Positions 36,501 to 47,700 of a stretch of DNA of 64,000 bases are shown here, piece after piece (the stretch's first letter is position 1; the number at the start of each line of letters is the position of its first letter). The notes beneath the pieces were generated by a model. It made no database searches, was not told the origin of the DNA, and saw only the letters and a program-made list of their open reading frames with translations. Location: the NCBI GenBank assembly GCA_022577435.1, contig JAKOON010000018.1:13129096-13193095 (forward strand), read 5' to 3'. Position numbers and translations under genes: made by a program. This DNA is from Embiotoca jacksoni. Taxonomy: Eukaryota > Chordata > Actinopteri > Embiotocidae.

Positions 36501-39500
36501 TAGCTGCCTTAAGGCTTCATTAAAACTTCACGGTTTCACAAGAAAATAAAATGATTGAGCCAAGAAGTCAGAAGAAAGAAACATTTGTGTGAAATACAGA
36601 TATTTTTTGACTTAATCTATTTAACTTACAACCCTTTCAGGATGTCCCACCACCAAAACTGGAAGCCATTATTATACTGTGTAACATACAGTATTAGTTG
36701 GGGCTGAAACTATATTCCTTAAGTCTCTCTCCGTCTCTCTCAGCATGTACGTCTCAAATTGAGACCCCGTCAGAGCCTGACGTCACCGGTCAAATCTACA
36801 GCCCCTTCTACCCCAGCCTGCTGCCCCCACAGTGCTCCTGCACCTGGACGTTTGAGGTACACATACACACACACACACTTACACACAAACACACAAACCC
36901 ACATAGATTCCAATTTTATTGACTGTGTGCTCTGGTATTTTACAATAGACCCCTAACTCGGCTTTAGGAGTTGCACTGCACTTCCAGAACTACGTGCTGA
37001 AACTGAAGGAGATAAAGGGCTGTGACCACGGCTGGTGGAAGGTCAATGAAATCATGTATGTGGCCATAGCGAGGCATATAGATACAGACAAAAATGATCT
37101 ACCAAAATAAAATGTATAATGTACTTCTCCTTTAATACCGTCCATGTTTACAAATACCTACAGCCATAGAAAAATCATCTCGTGTAGAGTATTATCTTGA
37201 TATGTAGTTAGAATCAAAGTTATTTTTAGACTATTCATTTGAACATGAACATCCTTTCATGGTTTTGTCGGTTGTTCTTCTTCCACAGTTACTGTGGCAG
37301 CTACGTTGGACACCACACAGTGTTTCGGATCGCTGACCACAGCCTAGAGGTGGAGTTTCGCTGCAGCTCGCGTAACTCTGCTCAGCCCTTTCAGGCGTCT
37401 TACAGTAGCTACAATATCAGCCAACGTAAGCACTACGTGGCTCGTGCCTGATTCGTTGTGAAAACCAGGACACAGTGTAGGACGTGCCTGATCATACGTG
37501 TTTTCATTGTACTTCAGTGTGGATGTAAGTGAATGACTTTACTATACTGAATTACATCCCCATAGACGCTTTTTGTGGGGCCTGTCAGTCAGTCAGTCAC
37601 TACACTGGAAATAAACCCGTGTTTAAGCTCTATTTATTGTTATTTCATATTAATCGGGATTCGTTTGTTTCTCTTCCTGGTCCTTACTTAACACTACGTC
37701 CTCCAGCCTGTCCAGAGAGCCACTTCTTGTGCACCACAGGACTGTGTGTGGAGAAGAGTCGACGCTGCGACGGCCTGGATGACTGCCAGGACGAGAGCGA
37801 CGAGGTCCTCTGCTGTAAGTTGTGTTCACAAGTTAAATAAAACTGGATGTTTGAAAGATTAAGGCAAGTCGCGTTCTGCTTACTTGGATCTGATTTCCTG
37901 CCTATTTTAAACAGCATAGTGAGGCATAGATGACATCATGGCACTCCTGTAAGCACATATTTGATTGTATTTGCCTGAGGAAGCAGTCTGACGTGTTGCA
38001 AATCTTCACAGCGAGGCCTCCAAAGAACTGTGGTGGCAGCAGTCCTCTGCATCCTTTGTTTGTTTGCAACGGAGAGACAGACTGCACTAATGGAGAGGAT
38101 GAGATCAACTGCACTCAGGGCATGCATTTTTTGCAGGTTTTTTAAAGTTAAATGTGTTTTTCCTTTTGCCTTTTTAATCGCTACAACAATTTCATTATGT
38201 TTTTTCAGAAACAACCTGCTCTGCAATCAGGTATCGGTGCAGAAGTGGCTCCTGCATCCTGAAAAAGAATGCGAAGTGTGATGGTGTTCATGACTGTCAG
38301 GACCACAGTGATGAGGCGGACTGTGGTGAGTACTCTTATTATTTTCTCCGCGTGTCGTAATAAGAGAAAAGGAAATTACTAATATCACCGCACCCATATC
38401 CACCCCCCTTTTAAAAAAAAAAAAGATCTTGCAACTTGCTATCTTTTATGAGTCCCCAAAGCCTTGGTATAATGCGCAAATTATGGAAGACACAATGTGT
38501 GAAGCATCATTTTTAAATAATTTACTATTTTAAATACATAGTTCAAAATTATGGTCAAATATCTTTTACACATTTCTGACAACTGATCTGACCTACATTA
38601 TGCAACTGCAAAATACAGCTGCTATAAACATGATTCAACCCTGCTGATTGTGTAACAGTTTACACATTTGAGGTTTTCTGATCTAGACTTTTTATGAATT
38701 TATTTTGTAGGAAATGTCATAATGATTTTTTTTTTTTAAACACTTGGCACGTGAGGCAAAAAATGCTGCTCTTCAGAAGGACCATGATCCCAAACATGTG
38801 TCAGGAATTGTTCCTGGAGCATCCTTCAGTGGCCATTTCAGTTTTCACATTCAAATCTCATTGAAAATCTTTTGTGGCATTAGAAGAAAGCTGCTGCTGC
38901 TGCTGCAGCACAGAAAACAAGGAATCAGAAACTTGTGAGAAACTACTTGAAATGTCTATTGGGGGGTCCAAAAGTTCAAATGATGTTCAGCAAAATACTG
39001 AGGAATTAGTTTTTTAATCATTTAAATTATGGGGCTTTCTGCAGTATGTGTTTATCACATCAGTTTATGTGTAAATCATATGTGTAATAAAAGATATGCA
39101 GTCATAAGTTGTTCACCAAGGACCCAGTCAATATGTTCTCATTAAATATCATTCTCATCACTGGAATGTCTTGCTTGTTTAGAGATGATTTTATTTGCAG
39201 CCGTATATGCTGAAGTATTTTGTAGATGTAAGATGCTGTTAAAAAGATGTTTGCTCCACCTTTTTTTTTTTTTTTTTTTATTTTTTTTTTTTAATCATTT
39301 CCTCAGTTGTTTGCTTTACTACCATTATAGTGTTTGAACACAGCGTATCAGTCTTTATGATCAATCGAAGCTACAAGCACAAAAATGTACTTCTATTCCA
39401 CTTGAGTTGTCTGCTCCTAGACACGGCTGATTCGTGACTACACTGCCAGCCCTCTGCCGGGTCCCCAATGTGCTTTCATGAGAAAGTCTTCTTTTTTTTT

Positions 39501-42500
39501 TTTTTCCTTTTTTTTTTTTATAATCCACTGGGCAGTGAGCTCCAAACCTGCTGACCTTCAGCCGTGAGGTGACCCTACCTCTCCGTGTGCTGTTTTTTTT
39601 TATTATTATTTTTTTTTATCATGATGGGGTCTCAAGGTGATGGGAACAGGCCTGCCTTTGATCACTCACTGATGCTGGGCATACACATGCATCAAGGCTC
39701 TAACTTTTAATAAGGTGGCAGCAGAGCTGGCAGCCGTGGTGATGACTCAGCGTGCTAGCATCGGTGGTCAGTGTGGGTTTATAACAAACACTCATATTGT
39801 GTGCTCTACACATAAAGGATCAGTTTGCACATATAAATCCCTAACAGATCTATACAATGCACATAATATTCATTTTAGTAATCACATGCAATATTGTGTA
39901 TCTCTCACTGAGGGACACTGCTCCATGTTAATGTTATAAGTTTTGACTGCAGCATGATAATATGAAATATGTTCCTCATGTCTATATATTCACCTTCGTT
40001 GAACATGTTGAAACACGCAAAAACGGTATTCTCCTTTAAAATGAAACCCGTATTATATCAACAATATAACAACAAAATCCATCGCTCTGTCCTTCTCAGC
40101 CTGTGGTCGTCCCTCCGAGTTTAAGAAGGTGGGTTCATCTACAGGCCTTGAGCGTATTGTGGGCGGAGTTAACTCTGTGGAGGGGGAGTGGCCTTGGCAG
40201 GTCAGCCTTCACTTCTCTGGTAGCCTGTACTGTGGTGCCTCTGTACTCTCTTCTGATTGGCTCATCTCGGCTGCCCACTGCTTCAGGAAAGAAAGGTCAG
40301 CCGCCCTCACTGCTAATAAAATGAATTATTTAATTGTAATAGGCTGTACTTTATTCCTGTGGAAATGATGTGATAACCTCAGGTTTAACACTGAGCAGGA
40401 CTACAGGAAGTACTGTTGCAGTGGTTTCCAGCCTTTTTAGAGTATGACACCTCAAAATAAAGCAGTGTCTACTTACAACCCCTCGTCACAGGTTATGTCT
40501 TACTGAGGACTTGAGTTGTGAACGCTTTAATTAGATGGCTTCTTGTGAGCGGATGTAAATGTATCACGATCACAAAAGAAAGGAGCAACGATAAGAAAAC
40601 CCAAAAAGATTAACATTTGTGTGTTTAGCTTCTTTTTCTCTGGTGGGTTTGGAAGCACTGTGTAAAGAAAATACTTGGAAAATATTGAATTTACTTCTCA
40701 GTCACAAAAATTAGAAAATGTTTTACAACAAATAATATAAAATTATTCCATCATCTATAAATACTGTACTGGAGATTTGGACTTGATCTTTTATTGAAAT
40801 AATGACCAAGTTAAAGCATGAAATATAGAGCGTCCCATAATTACGTTTTATATATTATTATTTGTTCTTTTGTTCACTTAATGAGGTGTCGGCCCATCAA
40901 CTGACAATTTTAAATTAGCAGCTTTTTTTAAAATTATTATTTCAACCCATTTTTAATGTATTTTATGGCGTTATTACAAGTTATCAGCTGCAGTGCTTCT
41001 GCCTCATCCTATTTATTCAGAATAAATCTGTTACATGTCATTTCCATCTGTCATTACTGACTTTTATTAGAACCATTATAATCCATAACCTGTGCTCCTT
41101 CAGCATCTCTGACCTCTGACCTCTGGCTCTGCAGGCTCTCTGACCCACGTTTCTGGAGCGCCCACCTCGGCATGCTGACGCAGGGCAGTGCCAAACACGT
41201 GGCGGAGATCCAGCGCATCGTGGTGCACGAGTATTACAACGCGCACACGTTTGACTATGACATCGCCCTGCTGCAGCTGAAGAAGTCCTGGCCGTCGTCC
41301 CTCGGCCCTCTGGTCCAGCCTGTGTGCTTACCGCCGTCCTCCCACACTGTCACTGGCAGCCACCGCTGCTGGGTCTCTGGGTGGGGATATCGATCTGAGG
41401 AAGGTAAGAAATAAGTCAGAGAGACTAGTGACTTTTATATTTAATATAACTAATATCCTTAAGAGGAATTTGTTTTATTTCGGCATAAAATAACTATACA
41501 GCGAATAATTTTTCCTGACACGTGATGCGTAAATATTTTCAACTGTTAATTACACCAGTTTACACCTCGCAAGAAAACAAGGTGAATGCAGACTGATGAC
41601 ATGCATGTACAAGTTGGTGTACATAATTGCATGTAATGTGTGCAAACTTGGTAATAAACCACAATGCCAGAAAAGTTAAGTTTCATCAAAACTACGCTTC
41701 TTTTTTGGACATATTGGGATTGTAGTAGTTCATAATTATTACTATAAATTCTAGACAAGATAAGACAGCAATACAGAGAGAGCAGGAATGTGAGCCATTT
41801 CCTGACAAATGACTGTCTAATTTCTCCACCTGTTACATCTCATGAACTGTCATGCACCTTTAAAATAATCTATAATATTTCAAACATCAACATTTGAATT
41901 TATCTGCTCGTCATGCAGCAGCTGTGTCACCTTGGGATTTCTGTTCGCTGTTAAATCTATTCCTGTAAGGAAACTTGTTGCAGATGCCTCTGCACTTTTG
42001 GGATTGCATTTTTTTTTTATCAGTGAAGAATATTTTATGCATCACCCTCCTTAAACAGTAGAGTTGCTCCTTGACTTTATTCTAATTACCATCAGTTGTC
42101 ATGCTCCTGCGCTGCTTCATCTGGAATATCATCATCAGTCACTCTTTGGAGTTATTATTTATGTCAACCTATAGCCCCAAAATGTATATATCCACATCTT
42201 TCCACCCTGCAGACAAAGTATTGCCCTCGGTGCTGCAGAAAGCACAGGTGTCCATACTGAGCCAGACTGACTGCAAGAAGAGTTACGGCCCCGTCTCACC
42301 ACGCATGCTGTGTGCTGGTGTCCCCTCAGGAGAGCAGGATGCCTGCAGGGTGAGCTCCCATCTGACTGAATCGTTCACAATCACCTGTGTTTTTATTAGT
42401 GTGGGAATCACTGTTTTTTTTTGTTTTTTTTTTATCTGTTCTGCGTGCACTCTTCGTGTCTCAGGGCGATTCAGGGGGTCCTCTGTCCTGTCAGGCTCCG

Positions 42501-42626
42501 GGCGGGGGTCGCTGGTTCCTAATCGGGATCGTCAGCTGGGGGTCCGGTTGTGGCAGACCAAACCTGCCTGGGGTTTACACCAGGGTCAACAAGTTCACCT
42601 CTTGGATATATAGCCATATCAGCTGA
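33539..42626 (+). CDS. tmprss7: TMPRSS7 (matriptase-3), type II transmembrane serine protease
   Basis: Membrane-anchored trypsin-like protease. Exons: 33539-33610, 34557-34761, 35034-35164, 35249-35316, 35456-35649, 35732-35767, 35854-36082, 36232-36356, 36744-36856, 36949-37055, 37289-37425, 37707-37814, 38012-38119, 38209-38325, 40100-40295, 41135-41403, 42213-42349, 42465-42626. In-frame product 837 residues (human 843). Order: basic cytoplasmic tail, membrane helix (about 68-92, IALIITAVVFVVVVI), SEA, two CUB domains (about 236-350 and 353-472), three LDLa (473-583), protease. Cleavage is expected after R602 (R|IVGG). The triad is H643, D691 and S787 (GDSGGP), and D781 sets Arg/Lys specificity. 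The second LDLa lacks its first cysteines, as in human. One intron (38120-38208) appears to be GC-AG. In human, TMPRSS7 also lies next to TAGLN3. Confidence 0.95.
38120..38208 (+). other. Putative GC-AG intron of tmprss7 (89 bp)
   Basis: The second LDLa exon must end in phase 1 after AACTGCACTCAGG to join the third LDLa exon (AAACAACCTGC). The next bases are GCATGC, so the donor is GC. The nearest downstream GT donor (38137) ends in phase 0 and breaks the frame. The acceptor TTTTTTCAG is canonical. Confidence 0.6.
38738..38985 (+). mobile_element. Decayed Tc1/mariner-like transposase fragment
   Basis: In tmprss7 intron 14 (38326-40099), the plus strand reads LQKDHDPKH, matching the catalytic-domain signature of Tc1-like transposases (usually QQDNDPKH). 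About 90 bp on, in another frame, comes WPFQFSHSNLIENLLWH and then a stop, matching the WPxQSPDLNPIENLW motif. The frames do not join, so it is inactive. The text GGGGGGTCCAAAAGTTC at about 38962-38978 resembles a Tc1 terminal repeat. Only the end of one element is preserved. Confidence 0.65.
39259..39295. repeat. Poly-T tract in tmprss7 intron 14
   Basis: Nearly pure thymine run with one A interruption. Similar shorter runs lie at about 39491-39520 and 39592-39618. They may be poly-A tails of minus-strand retroelements or simple slippage; no retroelement body was recognised. Confidence 0.5.
40419..40560 (+). mobile_element. hAT-like MITE fragment in tmprss7 intron 15
   Basis: Begins CAGTGGTTTCCAGCC and continues with AATAAAGCAGTGTCTACTTA and ACAACCCCTCGTCACAGG. 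This resembles the common fish repeat starting CAGTGGTTCCCAACC, and the terminus at 4411-4425 read on the opposite strand. The right boundary cannot be fixed by eye. Confidence 0.4.
41110..41122 (-). promoter_or_regulatory. Perfect DR1 nuclear-receptor element in tmprss7 intron 15
   Basis: The plus strand reads TGACCTCTGACCT, so the minus strand is AGGTCA-G-AGGTCA, an exact direct repeat with one spacer base, the site bound by HNF4, PPAR/RXR and COUP-TF. It lies 12 bp before the acceptor of the exon at 41135 and doubles as part of its pyrimidine tract, so it could be a coincidence of splice-site composition. Confidence 0.35.
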
Positions 42627-42675
42627 CATGAGGAAAGTCATCCGCTGCCAGCAGAATATTCTGTTGCTCATACCA

Positions 42676-42681
42676 AATAAA
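42676..42681 (+). terminator. tmprss7 polyadenylation signal
   Basis: AATAAA lies 50 bp after the tmprss7 stop codon, followed by a TGTGTTTGTTT stretch at about 42706. A very short 3' UTR is implied. Confidence 0.65.
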
Positions 42682-43311
42682 AATGCATCATTACATACAG
42701 TGCACTGTGTTTGTTTACATATAAGGAATAATATTTTACTCCCGTATTAAGGTGTGACTCTGCCTTTAGGTGCTTTTCAGGCATCACTATTGCATCCCGC
42801 CTTCACAGATTTACTGTAAACTCACGTTTAGACCTGTTACAGTCTCACAATGGACAATCTGATGCCAGATTTGTAACTACAGGTTGTGTCTCGCACCCCT
42901 GAGGAGCAACCAAGGGCACAGCAGCGAAGCACCAATTGTAATACCTCGCACACGTTTCCCCTCAAACACTCTTTTGTCCCTCCGAGCTAAACTCTCGCAT
43001 ACACAGCGAGCAGGTTTACCCACAATATCTGTCGCACGGATGGTTGTGCGGATTGTACCCTTTCATAGTGGTCCCATTGTGCCCGCACTGCATTCTGGGG
43101 CTCCGTGTGACACCTGCCGCCCAGTTCAGGTAAACGGGAGGCGGTGAATGCCCGACGCATCCGAGCTACTCAGGTCGGATTTCTGCGCCTTTTTTTTTTT
43201 TTTTTTTTTTGTTTCAAAGGAAGCGACAGCGGGGGTTTCCTCTCTCTCCATCGTTTCTATGCCTGAGGTATTGTTGCATATCGCCTCTCCGGAGCTAAAC
43301 GGGACAGTGCT
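42682..43311. other. Spacer tmprss7 to ST14-like gene
   Basis: Only about 630 bp separate the tmprss7 poly(A) signal from the proposed start of the next protease. It holds a poly-T run (43191-43210) and no TATA box that I can defend. The promoter of the second protease should be here. Confidence 0.45.
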
Positions 43312-44703
43312 ATGTGGACTCTCCCCAAAAGCAAAACTTGCGAAGTGTACTGCGTCTCCGGGCATGGACACTCGGGCTGCTCCGCTGCACAGGTAAACCA
43401 TCACTGTTCTTTCTTTACGCGTCAAAGACTTGTTGTCTGCAGGGACTAGTTTTTCTAGAGTCTATCGCGAAACTGTTTTTTTTATTTTTTATTATTATTT
43501 AACTTTGGGGAGAGTTTTTGCAATATAAGAAGGATGCATAATATTCAGAACTTTGATTGAGTTCTAGTTAGCCATGGTTTATCTTAATTGTAAAATCTGT
43601 CCCGGGGGGGCGGGGTGGGTATGTGGGTTTCTTTCTCATGAATGTCCATGTCACGGAGAGCCACTTGATTGAGTGCTGACACCGCAGAGCCAGGCCGTGG
43701 GAAAGCAGACCCCTCCAGCCACGCTTTGTCTGCGTCCCCGGGGAGCCCTGCCAACCCCTTAAACGTTTCAGGAGATCCTTTCAGCTGAAAGATGTTCACC
43801 GTTGCTCTCAGTAAATCAGTGTCTGCTCTGTCATAAGATTTTATGTCTGAGCATGTCTCATTGATTTTGGCATATCTGCTGCATTTGCTTTACTGCGCCT
43901 CTGCTGTGTGCTAGCAGAAAATATAACAATTAGATGCAACTTGAGAACGGACATTAAAAGCCGGTATGATATTTGAGGCATGTCCTTGTCTCTGACAGGG
44001 AGAGGGGGAGTGGAAGGAGCCCACCCAGTCCCTCAGCCCCCCCACGGAGCCTGAGGCAGAGCAGAGGGTGGAGAGGGGCCCAGCTTCAGCATGTGGCTCC
44101 TGGAGGAGATGGATGTCGGGTCTCCTGCCTCTCTTTCCCTTTGCTGCTGCCATTGCACTGACACTCCACTACTTAACATGTGAGTACAAACGTGCTCTGG
44201 TGTCCCTTGAAGTGTATTTATTTAGAGCCACCTGTCTCATGCCTCTTCCTCCCCAGCTCCGCCTTGCTCAGTGTTCTTCCTCGGAGGCAGCGTGGAGTTC
44301 CCAAACCTGAGCTTCTCCCCAGAGCTCATTGACTCCACCTCCACTCAGTTCCGCCTGCAGGCTCAGGCTTTGAACCATTATGTAAGTGGAACGGTGAACT
44401 TGTCTGTCACTGCCTCCCCTCTGAATGACTGCTGCTTGACCTTCCTGCCTCAGGCTGAAGCTGATCTTGCTGCTCTAATTTTGATATGCTTCATTACAGC
44501 GGACACTACTGTTTTTATGCTGTGCTTTCAAAACACTGGTGCCCTCTTTCTCCTCCTCTGTCCTTGCATTCTTATTTGTTGGGTTTCTCCTGCGTTATCC
44601 CCCCCCCTCTCTTTTTTTTCTACACACCACCTTCCTCTCTTCTGCCCCTCTTTCTATCTCTCTCTGGTGGTGTTAAATGTAAAGCTGAAACAGGAGCAGG
44701 GCA

Positions 44704-44768
<65 letters not shown>

Positions 44769-47700
44769 AGTTCCCGAGACCCCCAGGGACGGGGCCCTTT
44801 CAGGGCTGAGGACAAGCCTGGCATTTGTGAGCCCAGCGAGGCCCAGGCAGCAAGAGTGAGAGGAAGAGCAGGCCTTCAATAAAAACATTGTCTGTGTAGC
44901 TTTCACACAATCAGCCACTCTGTGTGCTGTACACTACAGAGAGGAGGAGAACCTCTGTTTGATGCTGGGGTTACGAGGGAGAGACAGGGCAGTAGGGCAA
45001 GCTGGGATGACAGACCGAAAAGAGGCTAGACAGATACGAGAGGGGGGATAGTCAGATTTTTGGAGTAAAGGGCAGGTGCATGGCTGTAGATACCAAGTGC
45101 AGAAGTGGTGAACTGATTGGTGGAAATTCCCGAAACTGTGTAGTTACAAAGTTAAATACCCCTGTATTAGCCTGTGAGGGTGAGTTAGCAGGCTTGTGGC
45201 CATCTGTTCATTAAAGAGCAGGTGAACTCAGGGCCCGGAGCCCATACCACCCAGGGTCCTACCTCTTCACAGCCGGCAGGTACAGACACAATGGAGCTCT
45301 GTGCTGCTCAGAGTCAACATACACACATGCAGAGTCTGATACACACAAACCAGAACAATGCTTTTGTTGAGCTTGGGCTGCACGTTCAACCAGGTGTGTG
45401 TATGTGTTGCCTTAATGGGAAAAGTGACCTCACCTGCACCTCTGTGATGTCATACTTACTGTATGTGTTTTATCCTTTTCCTTTAAAAAAACAAAACAGT
45501 TCTCAGAACTCTATGAGTCATCTCCGTGGAGCTCTTACTACCTGCGCTCAGGAATTACTGCCTTCAGGTACGCTGCTCCAAAACAAAACCTACTGATAAA
45601 CGGACAATTGCAACAGTTTTTACATTCAAAGAATATTTATGACAACAGAATGAGACACGCAGGATGTCCACAGCAGAATATCCACATCGTAAACGATTTG
45701 TGTGACAGTGAAGGAGCAGATGGGCTCAATGTCTTCTACTGGAGTAAATTCTCCGCCCCGGGCAACGTTGCCATGGAAATCCAGAGGTCCAGCCCAGAGA
45801 GGCTGCAGCGCAGGCTTCCCGGCAGCAACAAGGTGCAGCAGCGGGACAGCCGCAACGAGCAGCGCTACTACATGGAGCAAGATGATGACATGCTCCACCT
45901 GCTAGGTAGAGGCTCTTACTGTTGTTAAACCACACAGTACTTGTACTACAAATGCTCAACACAACATTATATTTCAAAAAGGAGCATTTTAGAAATGCGT
46001 AATTAACTGCTAACCCTTTATGAATTCAGTGTAGTGGTAAATTTGAAAAGATTTTGACTCTTGCGTCTTGTGTTTATGCAGGTTTGGACCCCGATGACTT
46101 TGAAACAGAAGAAAAATCGGACAAATTAAAAAATCCAAATAGTATCCAGAGTGGGAAATGGCAGCTTGGCTTCCAAGGTAATGAAAGCACTCTTCTGACT
46201 TTACTTTAGGTAGGTAGGTATATACTTTATTAATCCCCGAGGGGAAATTTTTTTCACCCATATAGTAAATCTTTGCATTACAGTAGTTCACATTGTAAAG
46301 CTGTTTGCCTGCTAAATCTAATAAGAGTATTAAAATGTATAGTTGACTTCAATGGGTGATGAATTGAGAGAAAATCCTGAAAAAATGAGTGGAGAAACAA
46401 ACACACCATATGAGGTCACTGATTGGTTTGAGTGTGAAAGTTAGGCGAGTCATGGCCTTAGCATAACCAGATCTCAACCCAAAGTACAGCTGTGGGAGAT
46501 TCTCAGCAAACATGTTAAGTAGCATCTCCAGCACTGCTTTTTCATCTAAACACCTAGTCAACAAAATATCTGATTTCATTCCCTCAGTTGGGCTCCACTG
46601 TATGCTGTAATTTGTTACCCACCTGCATATGTGCTCCAATCTGACAGAAACGGACGGTAATTACATCACTTCCTCTGTCTAGCAATGTCCTTTGACCTCT
46701 ATGCCAAATATGGGAACAATCGCACCCTGAGCCTCGTGAATCCCAAGAAACCATACTATCAGTGGCGCCTTCGTGTGCCATCGGGCCACATGGTTCGACT
46801 GGTTGTGCTCACCCTTCACGGCGCCTCTCCAGGAAGCTGCACCGCCCACAAGCTCTCTGCCTATGACTTCTTACTCCCTTTACAGAACAAGATAATCGCC
46901 AGGTAATGGCATTTAATGGACTCCTTTTGTGTGGAGTTATAGTGGAAACATCTGTAATTGCAGTAGCAACTGATAACTGACCTTCTTTTGATATCCGAGT
47001 GCAGCAAAAGCGGAATTTCTCTGGTTATCGTTTCACTAAAATACATGTTAAGCATTGATGCATGTACCTGTTTCAGGTGGTGTGGGCTGCATGTTTCAGG
47101 CTCGTCTCCGGTCATGAAGCTGACATCCTCTGGGAATGTGATGTTGGTCACCTTCTCTTTCAGCAGACAGAGGGATGGAGCCATCTTCAAAGCTTACTTC
47201 CAGGCCATCCCAAAAGCAGGTTTGAATCCTCTCACAAACAGACAAAAACATATAACCATATATCTAATTTCTGCACAGCTTGTTTGTGTTAATCTCTCGG
47301 TGCTACTACAGCTTTTATTTGATCAGCGTGATGTAGAGCTGAGGTTGCCCTGGTGTCACTGTTCTGTGATCTTATCTGTGTCACCATCTCCCCCTGCAGG
47401 TTGTGGAGGGTCCATTTCTTCCTGGAACGGCTCTATTTCCTCGCCCTACTACCCTTCCTATTACCCCCCTAATATAGACTGCACTTGGACACTACAGGTG
47501 AGTTACATGAGAGCGTTTGCATATGTACTTTGAGTGTGTTAGAAATATACCACAAAAAAAAAAAAAAAAAAAGTGGATAGGACGAGAGTGAATCATCTCT
47601 TTGTTATGTAGCCTGTCCACATTCCAGCATCTGAACTCTTTTCTTTCCTCGCCTTTGGTTACTTTATCAGGCACCGTTGCCTGGATACCTGATCTCCATG

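Noticed and set aside
43148..43396. Longer N-terminus for the ST14-like protease starting at 43148 or 43259
   Set aside because: This frame contains poly-Phe from a poly-T tract and ends in the wrong phase for the next exon. The frame starting at 43312 joins cleanly.
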